Assembly (NCBI RefSeq): GCF_014982855.1
Contig: NZ_JADCKF010000013.1
Coordinates: forward strand, 1-64,000
From: Pseudoflavonifractor gallinarum
GTDB lineage: Bacteria; Bacillota; Clostridia; Oscillospirales; Oscillospiraceae
Reading direction: 5' to 3'
DNA: 64,000 nucleotides
The notes under the pieces were generated by a model. The model did not search any database. It saw nothing but the letters and a program-made list of their open reading frames with translations, and was not told the origin of the DNA. The translations under genes were made by a program, and so were the position numbers. Of the stretch, positions 9,722 through 17,173 are shown piece by piece (the stretch's first letter is position 1; each line of letters opens with the position of its first letter).

Positions 9722-9937
9722 ATGGTTATAACCATGACTTTCTCCTCCCGGGAGGAGATCCAGCGACTTCGTGAACTGGCGCTTTCCGTATCTGAGGCGG
9801 TCACCATCCGTTCTCTTGACGGAGAAATCGCCCTGAATGCAAAATCTCCCATGGGGATCTATGCGCTGGATTTTTCCCAGCCGGTGGAGATCGTCACAGA
9901 CTCTCAATGGCTTCAGGAGCAGCTGGAGCACTGGTGA
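9722..9937 (+). CDS. HPr-like small protein lacking the phospho-histidine (copy 1)
   Basis: A 71-residue protein. Its C-terminal half, with NAKSPMGIYALDFSQPVEI, matches the region around Ser46 of the PTS phosphocarrier HPr (SIMGVMSLG-type motif). The N-terminal HPr motif around catalytic His15 is absent, so it cannot relay PTS phosphate; a Crh-like or purely regulatory role is possible. A paralogue lies 275 bp downstream. A TATAAT box is seen at 9676-9681 with a poor -35. GGGGG precedes the ATG. A terminator follows. Confidence 0.65.
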   Translation: MVITMTFSSREEIQRLRELALSVSEAVTIRSLDGEIALNAKSPMGIYALDFSQPVEIVTDSQWLQEQLEHW

Positions 9938-9970
9938 TCGGACCGAGTGCAGCACAAAAATGGCATGTGA

Positions 9971-10003
9971 ACTCCGCGCCGCATTGCGGCGCGGAGTTTT
10001 TAT
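9971..10003 (+). terminator. Intrinsic terminator after HPr-like gene 1
   Basis: CTCCGCGCCGC, a 4-base loop and the complementary arm are followed by TTTTTAT. Confidence 0.9.
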
Positions 10004-10158
10004 ATCCTGACTAATTTCATTGGGAGAGGGAAAGAGTCGTGACTCTGTGGATTGCAATGGGGGATTTATAAATTAACTAGCGGAGTATAGAGGCTGTAAT
10101 ATGAAAAAATGCTTGTATACGGCCTATAAAAGGGCTGTGTTTTTATATAAGTATGCCA

Positions 10159-10187
10159 TTGCGTGCAAAAATACGCCGTGATATACT
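10159..10187 (+). promoter_or_regulatory. Sigma-A promoter of HPr-like gene 2
   Basis: TTGCGT (10159-10164), 17-bp spacer, TATACT (10182-10187), 25 nt before the start codon. Confidence 0.7.
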
Positions 10188-10212
10188 CGTAGGCGAAAAG
10201 GAGGTATGACGT

Positions 10213-10461
10213 ATGGTCATCGAAAAGAAATTTAACTCCATTTCTGAGATCTCTGCGCTCCAGCGCATTGCCAGCATGGCGGATAAAGAAGTCTATCTCT
10301 CCAATCAGGAGGAGACCATCAAGGTGGATGCCCGGTCCTTCATCGGACTGTTTGCCCTGGATTTTTCCCAGCCCCTCAAGGTCATCACCGACTCTCTCTA
10401 TGTGATCCGCATGATCGAGATGGATCTCAGAAAGCAATCCTGCGCGGCGGCAGTTCGCTAA
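10213..10461 (+). CDS. HPr-like small protein lacking the phospho-histidine (copy 2)
   Basis: An 82-residue paralogue of the gene at 9722. The two share the core ALDFSQP and the TDS that follows, with RSFIGLFALDFSQPLKVITDS here against KSPMGIYALDFSQPVEIVTDS there. It resembles the HPr fold around the regulatory serine but has no HPr active-site histidine motif. Its own promoter, an AAGGAGG site before the ATG and a terminator make it an independent transcription unit, so the two copies may be expressed under different conditions. Function is unknown. Confidence 0.65.
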   Translation: MVIEKKFNSISEISALQRIASMADKEVYLSNQEETIKVDARSFIGLFALDFSQPLKVITDSLYVIRMIEMDLRKQSCAAAVR

Positions 10462-10482
10462 GCGCAGTCTCTTTTTAAATAG

Positions 10483-10520
10483 AAGCCGATGGGATGTTTT
10501 GTCCCATCGGCTTTCGTTTT
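10483..10520 (+). terminator. Intrinsic terminator after HPr-like gene 2
   Basis: An AAGCCGATGGGA arm pairs with TCCCATCGGCTT across a short T-rich loop, followed by TCGTTTT. Confidence 0.85.
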
Positions 10521-10617
10521 ACCGGATCTTTGCTTGTTTTTTACCTCTGATTGCTGGCTTCTCTGCCGGAGAAGAGGTATTTTATCTCAGAATCACGCAT
10601 AGGAAAGAGGGAAGTCC

Positions 10618-10884
10618 ATGGAGGCATGGAAGCTGAAAACCTGGGACCTTGTGTCTGCGCTGCTGTTCCTGGTAGGGGCCCTTTTGTTTGGGGTGGGCTG
10701 TTTTCGCCTGGGGATACTCTGGATGGCGGCTGGAGGTATCGTGGTGCTTTCCAGTATTGTGCTCGCACTGTGTAAGCTGCGTTGTCCCTTTTGCCGTCGT
10801 TTTCTGGGCCTTCTCTCCGCTGGGAACATGTCATTTTGCCCCCACTGTGGAGCTCCGCTGGAGGAGAAGAGCCGCGATATATGA
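10618..10884 (+). CDS. Small membrane protein with zinc ribbon
   Basis: An 88-residue protein with two predicted membrane helices (about residues 11-30 and 34-52), followed by a cytosolic-type zinc ribbon made of CPFC and CPHC pairs about 20 residues apart. The C-terminus is charged. No family was recognised with confidence. GGGAAG precedes the ATG. It sits between the HPr-like pair and the selenocysteine genes with no obvious link to either. Confidence 0.7.
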   Translation: MEAWKLKTWDLVSALLFLVGALLFGVGCFRLGILWMAAGGIVVLSSIVLALCKLRCPFCRRFLGLLSAGNMSFCPHCGAPLEEKSRDI

Positions 10885-10945
10885 CATGCCGCCGCGCCTG
10901 CGCCCTTGGGGAGTGGGTGCGGCATCTTTTTCTCCCCGGTTGTCC

Positions 10946-10974
10946 TTGTCTCCCTACCTGGAATCATGTATAAT
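10946..10974 (+). promoter_or_regulatory. Sigma-A promoter of selAB
   Basis: TTGTCT (10946-10951), 17-bp spacer, TATAAT (10969-10974), 60 nt before the selA start. Confidence 0.75.
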
Positions 10975-11033
10975 AATGCTACTGAATTTCCGGACGTCTG
11001 TCCGCACATCTGTGACTGGAGGTTTTCCCCTCG

Positions 11034-12428
11034 ATGAATCGACAGCTGTTGCAGCAGCTCCCCAAAATGGATGTACTTCTGGCCCATCCGGCCATTGCGT
11101 CCGCCCAGGAGGAGCTGCCTTACTATGCACTGAAAGAGGCGGCCAGAACCGCCCTGGAGGAGCTGCGCCGCGGGATCCTGGATGGAACGGTGGAGGTCCT
11201 GCCCGACCTGGACACCCTGGCTGCCCAGACTACGGCCCGGGCCCGGGCGTCCTGCCGTCCCCACCTGCGCGCCGTCATCAACGGTACCGGCGTGGTGCTG
11301 CATACAAACCTGGGCCGCGCCCCCCTGGGCGAAGAGGCGGCCCGGGCGGTCTATGAGGCGGCCCGGGGGTATTCCAACCTGGAATATGACATCGATTCCG
11401 GGCGCCGCGGCAGCCGCTTTTCCCACATTGAGCCGCTTATTTGCTCCCTGACCGGGGCGGAGGCCGCCCTGGCGGTCAACAACAACGCCGCGGCAGTATT
11501 CCTCATGCTCTCGGCCCTGGCGGCTGGGAAAAAAGTGGCGATCTCCCGGGGAGAACTGGTAGAGATCGGCGGTTCCTTCCGGGTGCCGGAGATCATGGCC
11601 CGCAGCGGGGCACAGCTGGTGGAGGTGGGTACCACCAACAAGACCCATCTCTCCGATTACCGCCGCGCCATTGAAGAGCAGGGGGCTGAGATCCTCCTGA
11701 AGGTCCACACCAGCAACTTCAAGCTCATTGGTTTTACCGAGGAGGTCTCCATTGCTGATCTGGTCGCCCTGGGCCGGGAGAAGGGTGTGCCCGTCTTCCA
11801 CGATCTGGGCAGCGGCGCCCTCTATGACGACCCTGCTCTGGGTGTCCCCGAGGGCCCCACGGTGGAGGAGAGCGTGCGCGCCGGTGCCGATGTGATCTGC
11901 TTCTCCGGCGACAAGCTGCTGGGCGGGCCCCAGGCGGGCATCGCCATTGGCCGGGCCCCCTATATCCAGGCCATGAAGAAGGATCAGTTTGCCCGGGTGG
12001 TGCGCATCGACAAGCTGACACTGGCGGCACTGGAGGCCACCCTGCGCACCTACCGGGATCATGCGCTGGCCGGCCGGAGCATTCCAACGCTGGCCATGCT
12101 GGGGGCGCGGCCGGAGACCCTGGAGTCCAAGGCACGCGCCCGGGCGGAGGAGCTCTCTGCCCGCTTTGCGGGGAAATGTGTCTTCTCCGCCGCGCCGGAC
12201 AACGGCGAGGTGGGGGGCGGAAGCCTGCCCGGCGTGCCCCTGCCTACCTGGGTGGTGGAGCTCTCGCCGGTCTCCCTCACGGTCTCCGCGCTGGAGGAGG
12301 CCCTCCGGGCCTGGGAGACTCCCATTGTGGGACGGGTAAGCCGCAATCAGTATCTGCTGGATGTCCGCACCCTGACCGACGCCGACTGGGCGGAGATCAT
12401 CCGGGCTCTGGACATGATCTTGAACTAA
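11034..12428 (+). CDS. selA: L-seryl-tRNA(Sec) selenium transferase
   Basis: PLP enzyme that converts Ser-tRNA-Sec to Sec-tRNA-Sec using selenophosphate. At 464 residues it has typical length. The N-terminal LLQQLPKMDVLLAHP helix, the INGTGVVLHTNLGRAPL block and the PLP-lysine motif SGDKLLGGPQAG (Lys at about residue 294) are all present. It heads a compact selenium block: selB starts 15 nt after its stop, and tRNA-Sec follows from a separate promoter. selD, needed to make selenophosphate, is not in the window. GGAGG lies 12 nt before the ATG, a slightly long spacing. Confidence 0.97.
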   Translation: MNRQLLQQLPKMDVLLAHPAIASAQEELPYYALKEAARTALEELRRGILDGTVEVLPDLDTLAAQTTARARASCRPHLRAVINGTGVVLHTNLGRAPLGEEAARAVYEAARGYSNLEYDIDSGRRGSRFSHIEPLICSLTGAEAALAVNNNAAAVFLMLSALAAGKKVAISRGELVEIGGSFRVPEIMARSGAQLVEVGTTNKTHLSDYRRAIEEQGAEILLKVHTSNFKLIGFTEEVSIADLVALGREKGVPVFHDLGSGALYDDPALGVPEGPTVEESVRAGADVICFSGDKLLGGPQAGIAIGRAPYIQAMKKDQFARVVRIDKLTLAALEATLRTYRDHALAGRSIPTLAMLGARPETLESKARARAEELSARFAGKCVFSAAPDNGEVGGGSLPGVPLPTWVVELSPVSLTVSALEEALRAWETPIVGRVSRNQYLLDVRTLTDADWAEIIRALDMILN

Positions 12429-12443
12429 AGGAGCGCCACGGCT

Positions 12444-14348
12444 ATGAAGCATATCATCATCGGCACCGCCGGCCATGTGGACCACGGCAAGACCTGTCTG
12501 ACCCGGGCCCTGACCGGCGTGGACACCGACCGGCTGAAAGAGGAACAGAAGCGGGGCATCACCATTGAGATTGGCTTTGCCCAGCTTACGCTGCCCAACG
12601 GCCAGACCGCCAGCATCATCGACGTGCCCGGACATGAGAAGTTCATCCGCAACATGCTGGTGGGCGCCGCGGGCATGGATGTGGTCCTGATGGTCATTGC
12701 GGCCGACGAGGGCTTTATGCCCCAGACCCGCGAGCACCTGGGCATCCTCTCCCTGCTGGGGGTGCAGAACGGCATCATCGTGGTCACCAAGGCCGACATG
12801 GTGGATGAGGAGTGGCTGGAGGCCATCGAGGAGGAGGCCCGGGAGACCGTCCAGGGCACCTTCCTCCAGGACGCTCCCATCCTGGCGGTGTCCTCCTACA
12901 CCGGACAGGGCATTGAGGAGCTGAAAGAGCTCATTGTCAAGCTGGTGGAGGGAGCGGAACAGCGCAACCAGGACCGGCCCTTCCGCCTTCCCGTGGACCG
13001 GGTGTTCTCGGTGGACGGCTTCGGCACGGTGGTCACCGGTACCCTGCTGGAGGGCTCCATGCAGCTGGGGGAGGAGGTCTGCATCTACCCCAGTGAGAAA
13101 AAGGCCCGCATCCGGGGCCTTCAGAACCATGACAAGGCGGAGGAGCGGGCCAGCGCCGGCATGCGCGTGGCGGTCAACCTCTCGGGCATTGACAAGGCGG
13201 ATATCAAGCGGGGCGACACCGTGGCCAAGCCTGGCTCCATGGTCCTCTCCCGCCAGATGGACGTACAGCTCACCATGCTCAAAGACGCGCCCTATGCCAT
13301 CAAAAACGACTCCCAGCTCCACTTCCACCACGGCAGCCGGGAGCTGGTGTGTAAGTGCGTGGTGCTGGGAAAGGATACCCTGGAGCCCGGCGAGACCGGC
13401 TTTGCCCAGCTCCGCTTCCAGGAAGATGTGGCGGTGAAGAATGGCGACCACTATGTGGTGCGCTTCTTCTCTCCCATGGTGACGGTGGGCGGCGGTGTGA
13501 TCCTGAACGCCGATCCCGGCCGGCATAAGCGCAACGATCCCGCCGTGCTGGAGGGACTGGCTGCCCGCGCCTCGGGCTCCTCCGAGAAGCAGGTGATGGA
13601 GGCCCTCCGTCAGGCCGGGTCCGCCATGCCCAAGAAGCACGACTTGGCCAAGGCGGCCGGTCTCACCGAGGCCGAACTGAGCGAGTCCCTGGCCCAACTC
13701 ATGGAAGAGGGCCGTGTGGTGGAGCTGGGCGGCCGCTATGTGGACCACGATACCATCGAGGCCCTGTGGGAAAAGGCAGTCAAGCTCCTGAGCGCCTATC
13801 ACAAGGCCCAGCCGCTCCAGCCCGGCATGAACCGGGGAGAGTTCCGCGGAAAGCTCCTGCCCACCGCCTCTCCCACCGCCATCGATGCGCTCATCGACTA
13901 CTATGCCGAGCACCGCGGCCTGCGGATCGAGGGTCCCACCATTGCCCTGCCTGACTTCCAGGTGGTGTGGAATTCCTTCTACACCGGACTGCGGGACCAG
14001 ATCCTGGACCTGTACGGCAAGGCCGCCCTGGCTCCGGAGAATCTGGACGATGTGCTCGCCTCCTTTGGAAAGAAGCAGGACGGCGCCCGCCAGGTGGTCC
14101 AGCGCCTCTTCTACGACGGGGAGCTGGTGGCCCTCAACGCACAGATCGTGCTGCGGAAGGATTTTTACGAGAAGGCCCTTCAGGGACTCTATGACCTCTT
14201 TGCCCAGAAGCCGGAGCTGCTCCTGGCCGAGTTCCGGGATGCCCTGGGCATCTCCCGCAAGTATGCGCTGGCGCTGCTGGAGTTCTGGGACAGCGAGGGC
14301 GTGACCCGGAAAAATGGCGATGTACGGGTACTTTTGAAAAAAGTATAG
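12444..14348 (+). CDS. selB: Selenocysteine-specific translation elongation factor SelB
   Basis: A 634-residue GTPase that brings Sec-tRNA to UGA codons followed by a SECIS hairpin. The EF-Tu-like G domain shows G1 GHVDHGKT (about residues 10-17), the switch region RGITIEIGFA, G3 DVPGHEKFI and G4 TKAD. Two beta-barrel domains follow, then C-terminal winged-helix repeats (from about residue 375) that bind the SECIS RNA. Start ATG after AAAGGAG. It is cotranscribed with selA and ends about 30 nt before the tRNA-Sec promoter. Confidence 0.97.
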   Translation: MKHIIIGTAGHVDHGKTCLTRALTGVDTDRLKEEQKRGITIEIGFAQLTLPNGQTASIIDVPGHEKFIRNMLVGAAGMDVVLMVIAADEGFMPQTREHLGILSLLGVQNGIIVVTKADMVDEEWLEAIEEEARETVQGTFLQDAPILAVSSYTGQGIEELKELIVKLVEGAEQRNQDRPFRLPVDRVFSVDGFGTVVTGTLLEGSMQLGEEVCIYPSEKKARIRGLQNHDKAEERASAGMRVAVNLSGIDKADIKRGDTVAKPGSMVLSRQMDVQLTMLKDAPYAIKNDSQLHFHHGSRELVCKCVVLGKDTLEPGETGFAQLRFQEDVAVKNGDHYVVRFFSPMVTVGGGVILNADPGRHKRNDPAVLEGLAARASGSSEKQVMEALRQAGSAMPKKHDLAKAAGLTEAELSESLAQLMEEGRVVELGGRYVDHDTIEALWEKAVKLLSAYHKAQPLQPGMNRGEFRGKLLPTASPTAIDALIDYYAEHRGLRIEGPTIALPDFQVVWNSFYTGLRDQILDLYGKAALAPENLDDVLASFGKKQDGARQVVQRLFYDGELVALNAQIVLRKDFYEKALQGLYDLFAQKPELLLAEFRDALGISRKYALALLEFWDSEGVTRKNGDVRVLLKKV

Positions 14349-14378
14349 GATATTTTTCGGGAAAATACGCTCAAATAG

Positions 14379-14407
14379 TTGACGAAAGCATTCGATACTG
14401 TTATAAT
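14379..14407 (+). promoter_or_regulatory. Promoter of tRNA-Sec
   Basis: TTGACG (14379-14384), 17-bp spacer, TATAAT (14402-14407). This near-consensus promoter makes the tRNA independent of selAB. Confidence 0.85.
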
Positions 14408-14454
14408 AAGAGTTACTGTATATCGGTTTTATCAATAAAGCCGTGCAGTAACAT

Positions 14455-14550
14455 GGGGATAGAAGGGTATCTGGTGAGCCCCGCGGTCTTCAAAACCGTA
14501 GAGGGCGGCGTTCCCGCCTTGGTGAGTTCGATTCTTACCTGTCCCCGCCA
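14455..14550 (+). tRNA. selC: tRNA-Sec (anticodon TCA)
   Basis: A 96-nt tRNA. It has an 8-bp acceptor stem (GGGGATAG with CTGTCCCC), a CTTCAAA anticodon loop with TCA at 14490-14492, a long variable arm (GGGCGG...CCGCC type), a T-arm with TTCGATT, discriminator G and an encoded CCA (14548-14550). The long acceptor and variable arms and the UCA anticodon are diagnostic for selenocysteine tRNA. Its position directly after selA-selB supports the call. Confidence 0.96.
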
Positions 14551-14554
14551 GAAG

Positions 14555-14590
14555 ACCGCCCGCGCTCGAAAGAGCGCGGGCGGTTTTTTA
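14555..14590 (+). terminator. Terminator of tRNA-Sec
   Basis: An ACCGCCCGCGCT stem closes a CGAA tetraloop and is followed by TTTTTT. Confidence 0.92.
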
Positions 14591-14714
14591 TCCGGCTCTT
14601 GGATAGAAATTGATTCCATATTGTACTTCTTTTCTGATAATAGAGTACAAGACGGCATAGAATAAGCTGGAAATATGTCTTTTCTTGCTACATATTATGA
14701 ACGCTTTGTAAACA

Positions 14715-14741
14715 TTAGCACTCTCATATTGACAGTGCTAA
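14715..14741. promoter_or_regulatory. CIRCE operator before hsp20
   Basis: TTAGCACTC-N9-CAGTGCTAA matches CIRCE except for the first base of the right arm (C for G). It overlaps the -35 box of the promoter, so bound HrcA would exclude RNA polymerase. Confidence 0.88.
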
Positions 14742-14757
14742 AACTTGGGACTATGAT
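14729..14757 (+). promoter_or_regulatory. Sigma-A promoter of hsp20
   Basis: TTGACA (14729-14734), 17-bp spacer, TATGAT (14752-14757). The -35 lies within the CIRCE element. Confidence 0.88.
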
Positions 14758-14833
14758 AGACATGTACCAAGGAGGGAGAGAAAAGATCTCCCCGGCGGGC
14801 ACAGATATGAGCTGTGAAATGGAGGAATGACAT

Positions 14834-15274
14834 ATGTTGCCCAGTCTGTTTGGTGAAAATCTGTTTGATGATTTCTTTGGTGATTCGATCCACAAGAATT
14901 TCTTTGGCGGACATGATCCGCTCTACGGCAAGCACGCCAAGAACCTGATGAAGACCGATGTCCGGGAGCTGGATCACAGCTATGAGGTGGATATCGATCT
15001 GCCCGGTTTCCAAAAGGATGAGGTCAATCTGGAGCTGCGGGACGGTTATCTGACCGTCAGCGCGTCCAAGGGCCTCAACAAGGAGCAGAAGGATGAGGAG
15101 GGGCGCTATATCCGCCAGGAGCGTTACAGCGGCGCCTGCTCCCGGAGCTTCTATGTGGGTGACGTGAAGCCGGAAGAGGTCCACGCCAAGTACGAGGACG
15201 GTATTTTGAAGCTGTCCGTTCCCAAGGTGGAAGAGCAGGCGGTGGATAACCCCAACCGCATTGCCATTGAGTGA
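14834..15274 (+). CDS. Small heat-shock protein (Hsp20/alpha-crystallin family)
   Basis: A 146-residue holdase that binds unfolding proteins. The alpha-crystallin domain spans about residues 38-135, with the DLPGFQKDEVNLEL strand pair and the C-terminal DGILKLSVPK signature. The variable N-terminal arm is rich in Phe, Asp and Gly. GGAGG lies 8 nt before the ATG. It is monocistronic, with a CIRCE-regulated promoter and a strong terminator, so it should belong to the HrcA regulon together with htpG. Confidence 0.95.
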   Translation: MLPSLFGENLFDDFFGDSIHKNFFGGHDPLYGKHAKNLMKTDVRELDHSYEVDIDLPGFQKDEVNLELRDGYLTVSASKGLNKEQKDEEGRYIRQERYSGACSRSFYVGDVKPEEVHAKYEDGILKLSVPKVEEQAVDNPNRIAIE

Positions 15275-15282
15275 CCAAATCA

Positions 15283-15325
15283 AAAAAATATCCACCGGAC
15301 CAGCTGGTCCGGTGGATATTTTTTA
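15283..15325. terminator. Bidirectional terminator after hsp20
   Basis: AAAAAATATCCACCGGACCAG and its exact complement form a 21-bp dyad with A- and T-rich edges. It serves hsp20 (+) and the convergent amidase gene (-). Confidence 0.92.
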
Positions 15326-15363
15326 TGGTCTTGGTCGGATAACGCCCCATTTTCGCAGGGGAC

Positions 15364-16044
15364 TCAGCCCTGCATCTGGTCCAGATCGGCCTTGAACTGC
15401 TCCCACTGCTCCGGGTGCTCCACATAGTAGCGGGGACATTCCTTGCCCGTCACATCATAGTGACGGATGACTTGATCGGTACTCAGGTGAAATTCTTCCT
15501 GAAGCCAGTGGACCAGCTTCAGGAGGGACTGATAGGTGGCCTCTGTAAAGGCGCCTTCCTCATCCGGGTGGCAGCACTCGATGGAGAGGGTGTCCTTGTT
15601 GCGCTGGCTGGTGCAGTAAGACCACTCATCCAGGGGGATGCACTGGATGATCTCGCCGTCCAGCCCGATCAGAAAGTGACTGCTGGCATAAGTATTGGAA
15701 TCGGGCTCCCCTTCGGCTGCGGGCTCCTGCTGGGCAAGTCCCGCAAAAAAGCTCCGGTTCTGCTCGGCCGTCGTGCCTGGATTGCCCACATAGTGGACGA
15801 CGATACCAGTGACCTCCTCCAGCTTGGTGCCGGGACGGGAGAAGGGATTGACCTCCAAAAGCTCCTTTGTGACCCAGTCGGGCGGGGTGGGAGCGGAGGA
15901 CAGAAACTGGGGCAGAGCCAGCTTGATCCCGAGCAGCACCAGCACGATCACGCCCAGGATGGAGGGCAGAACGAACGGATTTCCCCTCCGCACCCGCTGT
16001 TTTTCCCGGGAAGCCAACCGTTTTCCGCCCCGCTGCTGTGCCAT
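15364..16044 (-). CDS. Membrane-anchored N-acetylmuramoyl-L-alanine amidase (Amidase_2 fold)
   Basis: A 226-residue protein. A basic N-terminus is followed by one membrane helix (about residues 25-45), then an extracytoplasmic AmpD/PGRP-type amidase domain. The zinc ligands are plausible in IVVHYVGNPG (first His), in the ECCHPD segment and in IRHYDVTGKECPR (His with the conserved K/C-P). It would cleave the peptide from glycan in peptidoglycan. A GTG at 16050 sits too close to the AAGGAG site; the ATG at 16044 has 8-nt spacing. It is a single gene, convergent with hsp20. Confidence 0.88.
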   Translation of the reverse strand: MAQQRGGKRLASREKQRVRRGNPFVLPSILGVIVLVLLGIKLALPQFLSSAPTPPDWVTKELLEVNPFSRPGTKLEEVTGIVVHYVGNPGTTAEQNRSFFAGLAQQEPAAEGEPDSNTYASSHFLIGLDGEIIQCIPLDEWSYCTSQRNKDTLSIECCHPDEEGAFTEATYQSLLKLVHWLQEEFHLSTDQVIRHYDVTGKECPRYYVEHPEQWEQFKADLDQMQG

Positions 16045-16171
16045 ATCCACTCTCTCCTTCGCCGTTTGATGGATACCATTATAACAGTTTTTTCGGCAAA
16101 GGTCTTTACAATTTCATAAAAAAGCAGCATGTGGGCGGGATCTGATTCAGACCCCGCCCACACGCTAGAAC

Positions 16172-17086
16172 TTATTCTTCGTCCAAAAACTGAATACAGG
16201 CCCCCAACACACCGGAGCCAATATAGACGCTGAGTGTGGCGTCCATCTCCCCCTGCCAGAAGTGCAGATGTTCCGGCAGAGCAGCGGCAATGGTCTGCCG
16301 CAGCTGCGCCATCTCCTCCGGCGCGCCGCCATTGGCCACCGCCAGATTATAGCGCCGGCCCTGTCCCTGTTCGGCCGCCCGGGCGGAGAGAAGCTCCAAG
16401 AGCTTTCCCTGGACGGCTTTGCGTCCCCGGACCTTGGCCACACTGGAGAGCTGGCCGTCCGCGGCAAATCCCACCAGAGGCTTGATGTTGAGCATGGTCC
16501 CGGCCAGAGCGGTGATCTTTCCGATGCGCCCACCCTTCTGGAGATACTCCAGGGTGTCCACGGAAAAATAGGGGTAGGTGTTCCGGATCAGCGCGGGAAC
16601 ACGCTGTTCCACCAGCTTGTCCCAAGTCATCCCGGCCTGGATGTCCTCCCATACCTGGAGCAGCGTGATCCCGATTCCCAGGCTGCCGCTGAGGGAGTCA
16701 AAGACGGCCACCTCCAGATCCTCCCGGGCGAGCCCCTGGAGGCGCACCATATTATAGGTGCCCGAGAGACCGGAGGAGAGGTGGATGGCAATGACTTTCT
16801 CATAGCCCAGCGCGGCAATGTGGTCCAGGGTATCCTTGACCGAGCCCCCATCGGGGAGGGAGGTCTGAGGCAGTTCACCGGCGGCCTGGCGTGCATAGAT
16901 ATCGGAGGCAAAGATGTCCACGCCGTCGGAAAATTCCCCGTCCCGGCAGCGGATCTTCAGGGGAAGGACAAAGATAGGGGTTCCTGCCCGCTGCTCCGCG
17001 CTCAGATCGGCGCAGGAGTCGGTAAGCAGGGCGATCTTCTGAGGATTGCGGTCGAAACAGACGTCGTTCATTGACAAGTTCATCAT
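16172..17086 (-). CDS. DegV family fatty-acid-binding protein
   Basis: A 304-residue DegV/FakB-type protein that holds a fatty acid for phosphorylation by a FakA-like kinase. The opening IALLTDSCADLS, the HLSSGLSGTY motif and the EYLQKGGRIGK motif are all family hallmarks. A partial FakA/DAK2-type gene lies at the right edge of the window. Several ATG codons are clustered at the start (17086, 17083, 17071), and no strong ribosome site distinguishes them. It is transcribed from a consensus promoter that faces the tetR promoter across a shared palindrome. Confidence 0.9.
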   Translation of the reverse strand: MMNLSMNDVCFDRNPQKIALLTDSCADLSAEQRAGTPIFVLPLKIRCRDGEFSDGVDIFASDIYARQAAGELPQTSLPDGGSVKDTLDHIAALGYEKVIAIHLSSGLSGTYNMVRLQGLAREDLEVAVFDSLSGSLGIGITLLQVWEDIQAGMTWDKLVEQRVPALIRNTYPYFSVDTLEYLQKGGRIGKITALAGTMLNIKPLVGFAADGQLSSVAKVRGRKAVQGKLLELLSARAAEQGQGRRYNLAVANGGAPEEMAQLRQTIAAALPEHLHFWQGEMDATLSVYIGSGVLGACIQFLDEE

Positions 17087-17099
17087 CCTACTCTATAAT
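17071..17099 (+). promoter_or_regulatory. Consensus promoter of tetR
   Basis: Perfect TTGACA (17071-17076), 17-bp spacer, perfect TATAAT (17094-17099), the latter inside the left end of the palindrome. Confidence 0.9.
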
Positions 17100-17130
17100 A
17101 CTCACATAACGTTGTTATGTGAGTATTATA
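17094..17130. promoter_or_regulatory. 37-bp perfect palindrome, probable TetR-type operator
   Basis: Two 17-bp arms (17094-17110 and 17114-17130) are exact complements around GTT. The outer six bases of each arm are the TATAAT boxes of the two facing promoters, so one bound repressor dimer or tetramer would shut both. The adjacent TetR-family gene is the obvious candidate ligand. Confidence 0.85.
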
Positions 17131-17153
17131 CGGTGCTTGCGGGCCGGTGTCAA
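17125..17153 (-). promoter_or_regulatory. Consensus promoter of degV
   Basis: On the minus strand, perfect TTGACA (17153-17148), 17-bp spacer, perfect TATAAT (17130-17125). Confidence 0.9.
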
Positions 17154-17173
17154 GAAAAAAGGAGGGACCATCT

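Noticed and set aside
10593-14435. 1280-codon open frame on the minus strand opposite selA/selB
   Set aside because: A shadow of codon bias in GC-rich selAB; the plus-strand proteins match families end to end and the minus frame has no ribosome site.
14413-14665. Short ORFs across the tRNA-Sec locus
   Set aside because: They overlap a structurally complete tRNA, its promoter and terminator.
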